This document shows, piece after piece, positions 21,161 to 28,317 of a DNA stretch of 64,000 nt (position 1 is its first letter; every line of letters begins with the position of its first letter). The stretch comes from Nocardioides ochotonae. Its GTDB lineage: Bacteria; Actinomycetota; Actinomycetes; Propionibacteriales; Nocardioidaceae. A model generated the notes under the pieces. The model saw only the letters and a program-made list of their open reading frames with translations. It made no database searches and was not told the DNA's origin. The stretch covers positions 3,893,001-3,957,000 of the forward strand of contig NZ_CP061769.1 in assembly GCF_011420305.2 (NCBI RefSeq), in the 5' to 3' direction. The position numbers and the translations under genes are program-made.

Positions 21161-21434
21161 GAAGTGACCTTTCTGCGGGGATATGCCCATTGTCCCGCGC
21201 CCTGGGACCGGGAGGACACCCCGGTGCCCCATGCGGTGAATCGCGACACCGTTCGGCGCGCCGCGTCTCGTCCAGCGGGGATCGTGGGCGGGCCCACTCG
21301 ATTCGCGTCACACTTTCGACTACTTTCAACAACACGGCGTTTGTCCCCGGAGGCCCGGGGGTAGACGGCGAAGGACGGATTGTCCCCCGTCACCCCGACC
21401 CCCCGACCGTCTCGCCCGACCCAGGAGCGCCTCT

Positions 21435-22391
21435 GTGCCCTTGAACCGGCCCGCCCTCTCCTTGGGCATCGGCCCGCGGGGGGTGCAGGAAGCGCGCCGG
21501 TGGGTCCTGAACACCTGTCACGACATCGGGCGCGACGACCTCGCGGAGTGCGCCGAGCTCGGTGTCTCCGAGCTGGTCACCAACGCACTGCTGCACGGCA
21601 CCCACCCGATCACCGTGCGGGTGCGCGGCACCGCGGAGCACCCGCGCGTGGAGGTCCGCGACGGCTCCCGCGAGCGCCCGCAGCTGCCCACGGAGATCGA
21701 CCCCGAGGACGACCTGCTGCTGACGTTCGGGCGCGGGCTGAGCATCGTGGCGCGCTGCGCCGACGCCTGGGGCGCGGTGATCGAGGAGGACGGCAAGATC
21801 GTCTGGTTCGCCCCGGCCCGCGACTTCGCCGAGGACGACGGCGTCACCGGTGTCATCACCGGCGACGAGGAGGACCCGGTCGCCGTCCCCGAGGACCCGG
21901 TCTCGGTCCAGATCCGCGGCGTCCCGCTCGCCGACTACCTGGCCTTCCAGCGCCACTTCCGCGAGCTCGGCCGCGAGGTGCGCCTGCTGGCGCTCGCCCA
22001 CCAGTCGGACTACCCGCTCGCGCAGGACCTCAGCGACCTCTTCTGCGCCCTCGACCGCCAACTGCGCGAGGGCGTGGGCCTGGACTCGCTGGAGGAGGCG
22101 ACCACCCCCGGCGACGAGCTCACCGACGTCGACCTGGTCGCCTCTCGCGCCAGCACCCGCACGATGGCGCGCTTCATCGACATGCTCGACCTGGCCGACG
22201 AGTTCTGCCGCCAGCAGCGACTGCTCTCGCTGGCGCGCAGCCCCCGCCAGCGAGCCTTCCAGCGCTGGTACCTCGGCGAGTTCGTCCGCCAGGGAAGCGG
22301 CGAGACCCCGAAGGCATGGCAGGAGTTCGCCGCCGACGCCCTGGAGGACGACGACCTCGCGCTCGACGGGCAGCGCTCCCGCGCCTCCTAG
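21435..22391 (+). CDS. RsbW-like ATP-binding protein (HATPase_c_2) with C-terminal helical region
   Basis: 318 aa; GTG 21435 with AGGAGCG upstream. Residues about 10-130 form a GHKL ATPase: AECAELGVSELVTNALLHG is the N-box, followed by VEVRDGS and FGRGLSIVARCADAWG. Residues 150-300 are helical and unassigned. Anti-sigma kinases and switch proteins of this family pair with SpoIIE phosphatases such as those at 13509 and 15977, so it could be part of the same partner-switching network. No STAS-domain antagonist or sigma factor is adjacent, so the link is inference. Confidence 0.8.
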   Translation: MPLNRPALSLGIGPRGVQEARRWVLNTCHDIGRDDLAECAELGVSELVTNALLHGTHPITVRVRGTAEHPRVEVRDGSRERPQLPTEIDPEDDLLLTFGRGLSIVARCADAWGAVIEEDGKIVWFAPARDFAEDDGVTGVITGDEEDPVAVPEDPVSVQIRGVPLADYLAFQRHFRELGREVRLLALAHQSDYPLAQDLSDLFCALDRQLREGVGLDSLEEATTPGDELTDVDLVASRASTRTMARFIDMLDLADEFCRQQRLLSLARSPRQRAFQRWYLGEFVRQGSGETPKAWQEFAADALEDDDLALDGQRSRAS

Positions 22392-22394
22392 GCC

Positions 22395-22438
22395 GCGCCG
22401 TACGCGCGCTCAGGCGTCCGGCGCACGGCGTACGCCGC
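22395..22438. terminator. Convergent hairpin, HATPase / metalloprotease
   Basis: GCGCCGTACGC (22395-22405) pairs with GCGTACGCCGC (22428-22438) at 10 of 11 positions in the 49-bp convergent gap. Confidence 0.4.
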
Positions 22439-22440
22439 CC

Positions 22441-22815
22441 TCAGGCGTACCCGAGGTCGTGCAGCCGCTCGTCGCTGATGCCGAAGTGGTGCGCGACCTC
22501 GTGCACGACGGTGATCCGCACCTCCTCCACCAGCTCCTCCTCGGACGCACAGAACTCGAGCAGCGGGTTGCGGAAGATGAAGATCCGGTCCGGCAGCGTC
22601 GCGCCGTACATGCTGTCGCGCTCGGTCAGGGCCACCCCGTCGTAGAGGCCGAGCAGGTCCGCGGGCTCGCCCGCCGGCGGCTCGTCCTCGACGAGGACCA
22701 CCACGTTGCGCACCAGTGACGCGAGCTCGTCGGGGATCTGGTCGAGCGCGGCGTCGACGAGGGCGTCGAAGCGCTCGCGGTCGACATCGAGCCGGTCAAG
22801 GGGTTCAGGGGCCAC
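22441..22815 (-). CDS. Zincin-like metallopeptidase family protein (DUF1025-type)
   Basis: 124 aa from GTG 22815. The C-terminus carries VVHEVAHHFGISDERLHDLGY; HEVAHHFGISD is the HExxH-x2-G-x2-D variant of the minimal zincin family seen across actinobacteria. There is no signal peptide, so it is cytoplasmic. Its biological substrate is unknown. A tRNA-Asp gene follows upstream on the same strand. Confidence 0.85.
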   Translation of the reverse strand: MAPEPLDRLDVDRERFDALVDAALDQIPDELASLVRNVVVLVEDEPPAGEPADLLGLYDGVALTERDSMYGATLPDRIFIFRNPLLEFCASEEELVEEVRITVVHEVAHHFGISDERLHDLGYA

Positions 22816-22868
22816 GAGCCCATTGTCCAGACGCCCGACTGGGACCGCACGGACGGGGGAAATGACGA

Positions 22869-22902
22869 AGGGCCCCGGCCCACTCTCGTGGACCGGGACC
22901 CT
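22869..22902 (-). terminator. Terminator of tRNA-Asp
   Basis: In minus-strand RNA, AGGGUCCCGGUCCA pairs with UGGGCCGGGGCCCU over 14 positions with two G-U pairs, six-base loop, then UCGUCAUUUCCCC. It begins seven bases after the encoded CCA end. Confidence 0.7.
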
Positions 22903-22908
22903 CCGTGC

Positions 22909-22985
22909 TGGCGACCCCGACGGGACTCGAACCCGCGGCCTCCGCCGTGACAGGGCGGCGCGCTAACCAACTGCGCTACGGGGCC
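22909..22985 (-). tRNA. tRNA-Asp (GUC)
   Basis: 77 nt including an encoded CCA. The acceptor GGCCCCG pairs with CGGGGTC. The anticodon stem CCGCC/GGCGG encloses CTGTCAC, anticodon GUC, and the T-arm has GGGTTCGAGTCCC. It is about 110 bp from tRNA-Glu on the same strand, the order commonly seen in actinobacteria (Glu-Asp-Phe). Confidence 0.96.
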
Positions 22986-23097
22986 TCGCTTTGCTCTCCC
23001 TCACTGGGCGAGCGATGGAACTCTAACCCACGATCCGTGTGGACTCCCAATCGGGGCTCCACCCGCACCCGATCGGCTCTGACGAACCGATCTTCAG

Positions 23098-23170
23098 CAC
23101 CCCCAACGGGATTCGAACCCGTGCTACCGCCGTGAAAGGGCGGGGTCCTGGGCCGCTAGACGATGGGGGC
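23098..23170 (-). tRNA. tRNA-Glu (UUC)
   Basis: 73 nt without encoded CCA. The acceptor GCCCCCA pairs with TGGGGGT (one G-U). The anticodon loop CTTTCAC gives UUC, with T-arm CGGGTTCGAATCCCG. It lies upstream of tRNA-Asp on the same strand and divergent from tRNA-Phe, with a 206-bp gap in which no gene is seen. Confidence 0.96.
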
Positions 23171-23376
23171 CAGACGAGAAGAAGCATAGAAGACGTCCGC
23201 CCGAGTGCTCCACGCGACACCCCCTTCGCGGGCGCGCGGGTGCCGCACGGGAGAGCGCCGCAGCAGGGACGGGGGCGATGCGGACCCCTCGCGCGCCCCA
23301 TGTATAGTTCTGCGAGTCCGGGACGCTCTCCGAACGTCATCCTGTGCTGGTCGCAGGTGGCTCGGAGCCCGGAGTG

Positions 23377-23453
23377 GGGCAGGTAGCTCAGTTGGTACGA
23401 GCGTCCGCCTGAAAAGTGGAAGGTCGGCGGTTCGACCCCGCCCCTGCCCACCA
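23377..23453 (+). tRNA. tRNA-Phe (GAA)
   Basis: 77 nt including CCA. GGGCAGG pairs with CCTGCCC. The anticodon stem TCCGC/GTGGA (one G-U) encloses CTGAAAA, anticodon GAA, and the T-arm contains GGTTCGACCCC. A strong terminator follows 23 bases later. Confidence 0.96.
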
Positions 23454-23476
23454 GCAGCGCAGATCTCGATCTGCAC

Positions 23477-23508
23477 CGAACGCCCCGCCGGATCCGGCGG
23501 GGCGTTCG
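23477..23508. terminator. Bidirectional terminator after tRNA-Phe
   Basis: A perfect 32-bp palindrome with 14-bp arms (CGAACGCCCCGCCG) around GATC, followed by TCATTT. It separates tRNA-Phe from the convergent GTPase gene. Confidence 0.75.
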
Positions 23509-23553
23509 TCATTTCCGCACCCCAGTACGACGCGACCGGAGCGGGAGCGACGT

Positions 23554-24345
23554 TCAGCGGTGCCCGGCGAGCTGTCCCATCCGGGTGGCGAGCGCGTCGA
23601 GGTAGGCGTCCCGGCGTGCGGCCGAGATCGGCCCGCCCGGCTCGACCCGGCTGCACACGGGCAGCACGTCGACGGAGAGCTTCGCGGCGCCCGCGAGCGC
23701 GCGGAGCTCATCGAGCCGGTCGCCGAACGGGGTGCCACTGCCCGGGGAGTAGGCCTCCACGACCTCCTCGACCCGGTCGGGGAAGAGATCGACCTTGGTC
23801 ACCGCCACCACGAGCCAGGTCGGCCGCGGGCGGCGTACCGCCATCGAGGCGATGCGGTGCGCGGTCACGGTCCAGTCCTCGAGCTCGCGGGCCAGCTGCT
23901 CCTCGCGGTCGACCGCACGGACGCCGGAGGTGCCGGCGGTACGGCGACCGGTGGCGTAGCCGTGGGCGACGACGTGCAGCACGCCGTCGACGGGGTCATC
24001 GTGGAAGACCTCATCGAGGGCGCCGAGGCGGGTCGCGGCGTTCTCGCCGGGCACGACGCGGAACCGGAAGCCGTGCAGGCCGCGGCCGCGCCGGACCCGT
24101 CGCTCCAGGACCGCCGACCCCGCCTCGGCGATCTCGTCGTCGGCGCGCGGGCGACCGGCGAGATGCTCGACCAGCTCACTCTTGCCGACCCCGGTCATAC
24201 CGGTCACGGCTACCGTGGGATAACGGTGTTGGAAGATTCCAGCCATGCGATCCCGTCCGCGGGCCAGCGACGCCGGCACGGCGCGCAGTCCCCGGCGGGC
24301 GTCGGCTCGGGCTTGCTGACGGGCCAGATGGCGGGGGTCGACCAC
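23554..24345 (-). CDS. P-loop GTPase-like protein of unknown function
   Basis: 263 aa from GTG 24345 (MVDPRHLARQQAR...). This start is preferred over a TTG at 24390 because TACGTT lies six bases upstream, a leaderless arrangement. The G1 motif is VAVTGMTGVGKSELVEHLAG (about 43-60); TKVDLFPDRV is a G4-like NKxD variant. An N-terminal basic helix (about 1-35) precedes the nucleotide fold. The role is not known. It is divergent from the SDR gene, with 75 bp between starts. Confidence 0.7.
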   Translation of the reverse strand: MVDPRHLARQQARADARRGLRAVPASLARGRDRMAGIFQHRYPTVAVTGMTGVGKSELVEHLAGRPRADDEIAEAGSAVLERRVRRGRGLHGFRFRVVPGENAATRLGALDEVFHDDPVDGVLHVVAHGYATGRRTAGTSGVRAVDREEQLARELEDWTVTAHRIASMAVRRPRPTWLVVAVTKVDLFPDRVEEVVEAYSPGSGTPFGDRLDELRALAGAAKLSVDVLPVCSRVEPGGPISAARRDAYLDALATRMGQLAGHR

Positions 24346-24351
24346 GGCGCC

Positions 24352-24357
24352 AACGTA
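24352..24357 (-). promoter_or_regulatory. -10 element of a leaderless GTPase transcript
   Basis: TACGTT (minus strand), six bases before the GTG at 24345; no ribosome-binding site. Confidence 0.42.
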
Positions 24358-24391
24358 CCGGACAGCACCCGCCCGGAGTGCTACCTTCAAC

Positions 24392-24405
24392 TAGAATTGA
24401 TTCTA
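24392..24405. promoter_or_regulatory. TetR-like operator in the GTPase/SDR gap
   Basis: TAGAAT-TG-ATTCTA is a perfect inverted repeat in an AT-rich patch, ending 15 bp before the SDR ATG and overlapping its likely promoter. The layout TAGAA-N4-TTCTA resembles operators of TetR repressors such as KstR (TAGAAC..GTTCTA). No TetR gene is in the window. Confidence 0.5.
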
Positions 24406-24420
24406 CTTCAGGAGGATTCC

Positions 24421-25197
24421 ATGCCCCGTCGAGTCGTCGTCACCGGAAGCGCGTCCGGCATCGGTCAGGCCGTCGCCGCCCTCCTGCGCGAGCGAGGCGA
24501 CGAGGTCATCGGCATCGACCTTCGTGACGCCGAGGTCCGTGCCGACCTCAGCACCGCCGAGGGGCGCGCCGAGGCGATCGACGCCGTACGCGAGCTGAGC
24601 GGCGGGACGATCGACGCCGTCGTCACCTGTGCCGGCGTCGCCCGCCCCGGCGAGCTGATGGTCCGCGTGAACTACTTCGGCACCACCGAGATCGTCGAGG
24701 GCCTGCGTCCCCTCCTCGCCGGCTCGCCCACGCCGCGGGTCGCGGTGGTCGGCTCGATCAGCGCCACCCAGACCCCGGACGCGCAGGTCCTCGCGGCCTG
24801 CCTGGCCGACGACGAGAGCGGCGCATCCGCCGCCGCGGCGCTGGCCGTGCAGGGACCCGGGGCGAACACCATCTACCCGGCCACGAAGGCCGCCCTTGCC
24901 CAGTGGGCCCGGCGCACCGCGATCGCCCCCGGATGGGCCGACGCCGGAATCGCGCTCAATGTCGTCTCCCCCGGCGTGGTGCTCACCCCGATGACGACGG
25001 CACTCTTCGCCGACGACGCCATGCGCGAGGTCATGGACAAGGCGGTGCCGATGCCGCTGCACGGCTACGCCACGCCCGAGGACGTCGCGCGCGTGCTGAT
25101 CTGGCTGGTGGAGCCGACCACCACCCACATCACCGGCCAGGTGATCTACGTCGACGGTGGCGCCGAGGCCACCCTGCGCGGCCCCGACCGGTTCTGA
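24421..25197 (+). CDS. Short-chain dehydrogenase/reductase, 3-alpha-hydroxysteroid dehydrogenase-like
   Basis: 258 aa; ATG 24421 with AGGAGG eight bases upstream. The NAD(P) motif is VTGSASGIGQAV (TGxxxGIG). It continues with TCAGVARPG, the catalytic Ser in GSISATQ, Tyr/Lys in YPATKAAL, and the C-terminal VIYVDGGAEATL. The domain order and the DLRDAEVRADLST segment resemble bacterial 3-alpha-HSD/carbonyl reductases. It oxidises or reduces a hydroxyl/keto group on an unknown substrate. The upstream inverted repeat suggests substrate-responsive repression. The next gene follows within 61 bp. Confidence 0.85.
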   Translation: MPRRVVVTGSASGIGQAVAALLRERGDEVIGIDLRDAEVRADLSTAEGRAEAIDAVRELSGGTIDAVVTCAGVARPGELMVRVNYFGTTEIVEGLRPLLAGSPTPRVAVVGSISATQTPDAQVLAACLADDESGASAAAALAVQGPGANTIYPATKAALAQWARRTAIAPGWADAGIALNVVSPGVVLTPMTTALFADDAMREVMDKAVPMPLHGYATPEDVARVLIWLVEPTTTHITGQVIYVDGGAEATLRGPDRF

Positions 25198-25258
25198 GGC
25201 CGGCGAGGACGTGGCGGACGGCGGTGCCCGTCCCGAGCGCCGTCGCGGACGCGATGCG

Positions 25259-26590
25259 GTGAACCTCACCGAGATCCGCTTCGAGGTCGCGGCCCGGCAC
25301 CGACCGGTCGCCCTGATCCAGGACGACCTGCCCGCCGGCGGCGCCGCCGCGCCGTACGTCGCGGTCGAGGCGCCCGTCGTCGAGGGGCAGCCGCTCGCGG
25401 TGCGCCTCACCGGGCGCGACGTCGTGCTGGAGGCCCGCCACGACCCCGGGGCCGGCGCGCACGGGCGGGTCACGCTGACCGCGCACGTCCAGGGCCGGGC
25501 GGTCCGGCGCTCCCCGCGCGAGCTGGCCGGCGCCCTGCGGCACCGCCACCGCGCCCTCTCCCGGCCGGACGCGCCGGTCACGACCCTCGGCCTCGCCCTC
25601 ACCGGCACGCACGTCACCGTGCTGACGCGGGGAGCCGACGGCTGGACCGCGCGCGGCCGGCTCGACCTCGCCGACGAGCTCGACACCCGCGACGAGGCCT
25701 GGCTCGCCACCCTCGCCGCCGACAGCACCGGCGCGCACCGCTGGGGCCGCTTCGGCCAGCTCGGCCTGCGCGACCTGCGGCTGGCCACCCACGCCGACGG
25801 CACGACGTACCACCTCCCGGACGGGCGGCTGCTGCTCACCGCCACGAGCGCCGGCCCGGGGTTCTTCGACACCGCGCACACCTCGGTGTGGGCGCTCGAC
25901 CCGGTCACGCTGGATCTCGAGCACCGCGGCGACGTGTTCTTCCGCCGACCCGACGCCCCGGGCGTCTTCGGCGACCACGCCTGCCACCTGGTGCGCGACG
26001 GCGCGCGGTGGCTGCTCGCGACCAGCACCTGGGGCGACTTCGACACCTCGCGGTCGATGCGGATCACCTACGCCGAGTCCGACGCCGACCTCACCCGCGG
26101 CCAGCACGTCCTCGACACCCGGCCACTCGACGTACCGACGACCGGCGTGCCGGCGGTCGGCGTCTGGGACCCGCACCTGGTCCGCGACGGGGAGCGCTGG
26201 CTGGTTGGCTACGTGGTGGCGACGCGCTACTTCCGCTTCGGGCCCGCGCTCGCCACCGGGCCGGCGCTCGACGCCCTCACGTTGCGCGCGGTCGACACCG
26301 CGTCGCGGGAGTGCGAGGGGACCACGCTGCTGCGCGACCCCGGGGCGGACGACGCCTGGCGGGTACTGGCGAGCAGCAAGGACCGCCGGGCCTACCCGGT
26401 CTGCGACCTCGACCTGGCCCCGCTGGGCCGGCTCGCCGCGCCGTACCCCTCGAACATCCCGTGGCCGACCCTCGCGCGCACCGGGGCGGGGTGGCTGCTC
26501 GCCGCGTTCGACGGGACCGAGCAGGGCGGTCGGCTGACCGGGTACGGCACCCACGGCGACGTGGTGCTCATGCGCTCCGTCCCGCACTGA
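25259..26590 (+). CDS. Uncharacterised protein with beta-propeller-like repeats
   Basis: 443 aa from GTG 25259 (MNLTEIRFEVA...); an in-frame GTG at 25211 is possible. No family is recognised with certainty. Repeated short blade-like segments occur: FGDHACHLVRDGARWLLATSTWG, GVWDPHLVRDGERWLVGYVVA, LLRDPGADDAWRVLASSKDR, and WPTLARTGAGWLLAAFDGT. The alternation of acidic Asp/His positions with aromatic strands is reminiscent of the five-bladed fold of GH43/GH32-type glycosidases, but no catalytic triad can be assigned. There is no signal peptide. It is probably co-transcribed with the SDR gene upstream. Function unknown. Confidence 0.6.
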   Translation: MNLTEIRFEVAARHRPVALIQDDLPAGGAAAPYVAVEAPVVEGQPLAVRLTGRDVVLEARHDPGAGAHGRVTLTAHVQGRAVRRSPRELAGALRHRHRALSRPDAPVTTLGLALTGTHVTVLTRGADGWTARGRLDLADELDTRDEAWLATLAADSTGAHRWGRFGQLGLRDLRLATHADGTTYHLPDGRLLLTATSAGPGFFDTAHTSVWALDPVTLDLEHRGDVFFRRPDAPGVFGDHACHLVRDGARWLLATSTWGDFDTSRSMRITYAESDADLTRGQHVLDTRPLDVPTTGVPAVGVWDPHLVRDGERWLVGYVVATRYFRFGPALATGPALDALTLRAVDTASRECEGTTLLRDPGADDAWRVLASSKDRRAYPVCDLDLAPLGRLAAPYPSNIPWPTLARTGAGWLLAAFDGTEQGGRLTGYGTHGDVVLMRSVPH

Positions 26591-26598
26591 GCGGGACC

Positions 26599-26616
26599 GA
26601 CCCGGGTGACCGGGTC
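26599..26616 (+). terminator. Hairpin just after the propeller-like gene
   Basis: GACCCGG-GTGA-CCGGGTC, 8 bases after the stop. A stronger hairpin follows at 26731. Confidence 0.4.
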
Positions 26617-26730
26617 GCCAAGGACCGGATCCGCGACGCCTCGACTGGGCGGTCGACTGGGCGGAAACCGGGTCGGGTGACACCGCACCGTCCCCCGAGG
26701 CCCGCGGGCCGGTGGAGACATGGCGAACAG

Positions 26731-26765
26731 CACCGTGCCGTCAGGCGAAGCCTGGCGGCACGGTG
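26731..26765 (+). terminator. Terminator between propeller-like gene and DUF3073
   Basis: CACCGTGCCGTCAGG pairs with CCTGGCGGCACGGTG over 15 bp. The single irregular pair is U-G in plus-strand RNA but C-A in minus-strand RNA, which favours termination of plus-strand transcription. The rest of the 225-bp gap shows no gene. Confidence 0.6.
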
Positions 26766-26815
26766 GAGGTCGTCAGATGCGGTTCACACCCTGTGATGAC
26801 ACCCTCGACGCGGCG

Positions 26816-27004
26816 TCAGTCGCGGTGCGGTTCGGAGTAGTCTGCCCACTTCTCCAGGACCTCGGGATCTACCGGGTCCTCGGTGTGGTTCTTCTCACCG
26901 CCGTGCAGCTCTTGGGCCAACTTCCCGAAGTCCGTCTCGTGAGTGCGGTACTTCAGGTCGCGGGCGACCTTCGTCTGCTTGGCCTTTGCTCGGCCGCGCC
27001 CCAT
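26816..27004 (-). CDS. DUF3073 small basic protein
   Basis: 62 aa from the ATG at 27004: MGRGRAKAKQTKVARDLKYR, then THETDFGKLAQELHGGE and an acidic tail. This is the conserved DUF3073 family of actinobacteria, often adjacent to purM. It is small, basic at the N-terminus and likely cytoplasmic; function unknown. It is the next minus-strand gene downstream of purM (174-bp gap). Confidence 0.85.
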   Translation of the reverse strand: MGRGRAKAKQTKVARDLKYRTHETDFGKLAQELHGGEKNHTEDPVDPEVLEKWADYSEPHRD

Positions 27005-27178
27005 AGGGTCAGCCCCCTCGCACCTCGGCCGGGGCACTGTGGCTCCCGGGCTGTCCTCAGAAAATTCTCGTGAGGGCAACGCTACCTGCTGGCCGATGTT
27101 CCTGCACGTCCGGACCGCCCTTCGGCTTCCGCCGTGGGCGAACACCGCCTCTCGCGGGGGCCTCGCGGCCCGTGCGGG

Positions 27179-28306
27179 TCAGCTCCAGCCGGGGTGCTGG
27201 CCGATCAGCCTCACCCGTCCTCCGTCGGTCTCCGAGGCGGTCACCTCGCCGGCGACCCAGGCGTGGATGCCGAAGCCGTCGAGCACCCGGATCGCCTCGT
27301 CGACGTCCTCGGGGTGGGTCAGCGAGACCATCCCGACGCCACAGTTGAGGGTCATCTCCAGGTCGGCCTGGGAGAGCCCGCCCACCCGGCGTACGACGTC
27401 GAAGATGGGCTGGGGGGTCCAGGAGGCCCGGTCCAGGGTCGCGGTGAGCTCGGCGGGCATCACCCGCTCCAGGTTGGCCGCGAGGCCGCCACCGGTCACG
27501 TGGGACATCGCGTGGGTGCGGGTGCGCCGGGCGAGCTCGAGGCAGGCCTTGGCGTAGATGCGGGTGGGGACCAGCAGCTCGGTGCCCAGGGCGCCGCCCA
27601 GCTCCTCGACCTCGCGGTCCAGGGCCCAGCCGGCCTGCTCGAGCAGCACGTGGCGCACCAGCGAGTAGCCGTTGGAGTGCAGGCCGCTGGCGGCCATCGC
27701 GATCACCACGTCGCCGGGTCGGACCCGGCCGGGGCCGAGCAGGTCGTCGGCCTCGACGACACCGGTGGTCGCGCCGGCCACGTCGTACTCGTCGGGGGCG
27801 AGCAGGCCGGGGTGCTCGGCGGTCTCGCCGCCGACCAGCGCGCAGCCGGCCTCGACGCACGCCTCGGCGATGCCCTTGACGATCGCAGCGATCCGCTCGG
27901 GGACGACCCGGCCGGTGGCGATGTAGTCGGTCATGAACAGCGGCTCGGCGCCGCAGACCACGAGGTCGTCGACGACCATGCCGACCAGGTCGAAGCCGAT
28001 CGTGTCGTGCACGTCCATGGCCTGGGCGATCGCGACCTTGGTGCCGACGCCGTCGGTGGAGGTGGCGAGCAGCGGGCGCTTGTACTTCGTGAGCGCGGAG
28101 GCGTCGAAGAGCCCGGCGAAGCCGCCCAGCCCGCCGATCATCTCCGGGCGGCGGGCCTTCTCGACCCAGCCCTTCATCAGGTCGATCGCGCGGTCGGCGG
28201 CCTCGATGTCGACGCCGGCGGCGGCGTAGGCGTTGGCGGTGCTGTTCGCGCCGGCAGTGGTCCCAGTGGGGGTGCCAGTGGGGGTGCCAGAGGGGGTCTC
28301 GGTCAC
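27179..28306 (-). CDS. purM: Phosphoribosylformylglycinamidine cyclo-ligase (AIR synthetase)
   Basis: 375 aa from the GTG at 28306 (AGGAA upstream). YAAAGVDIEAADRAI, LLATSTDGVGTKVAIA, DLVVCGAEPLFMTDYIATG, LVGGETAEHPGL and MSHVTGGGLAANLERV are the PurM ATP- and substrate-binding segments. It converts FGAM to AIR in purine synthesis. It begins 11 bp after the purF stop, so the two form an operon. The extreme N-terminus contains a short Thr/Pro/Gly repeat (encoded by a 12-bp tandem repeat) absent from the core fold. Confidence 0.96.
   Translation of the reverse strand: MTETPSGTPTGTPTGTTAGANSTANAYAAAGVDIEAADRAIDLMKGWVEKARRPEMIGGLGGFAGLFDASALTKYKRPLLATSTDGVGTKVAIAQAMDVHDTIGFDLVGMVVDDLVVCGAEPLFMTDYIATGRVVPERIAAIVKGIAEACVEAGCALVGGETAEHPGLLAPDEYDVAGATTGVVEADDLLGPGRVRPGDVVIAMAASGLHSNGYSLVRHVLLEQAGWALDREVEELGGALGTELLVPTRIYAKACLELARRTRTHAMSHVTGGGLAANLERVMPAELTATLDRASWTPQPIFDVVRRVGGLSQADLEMTLNCGVGMVSLTHPEDVDEAIRVLDGFGIHAWVAGEVTASETDGGRVRLIGQHPGWS
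28266..28289. repeat. 12-bp tandem repeat in the purM N-terminus
   Basis: Two exact copies of GTGGGGGTGCCA, with degenerate partial copies on both sides, encode the PTGTPTGT stretch of PurM. In-frame copy-number change would only alter the disordered N-terminal tail. Confidence 0.7.
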
Positions 28307-28317
28307 GGGGTCGTTCC

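Noticed and set aside
21160..21434. DosR-like box before ndh (AGGAC-N5-GTCCC near 21373)
   Set aside because: The spacer is five bases rather than four, and it lies nearer the opposite gene; not counted with the other sites.
22909..23453. tRNA-associated integration site (attB)
   Set aside because: No integrase gene or duplicated tRNA 3' end is present nearby, so no integrated element is supported.
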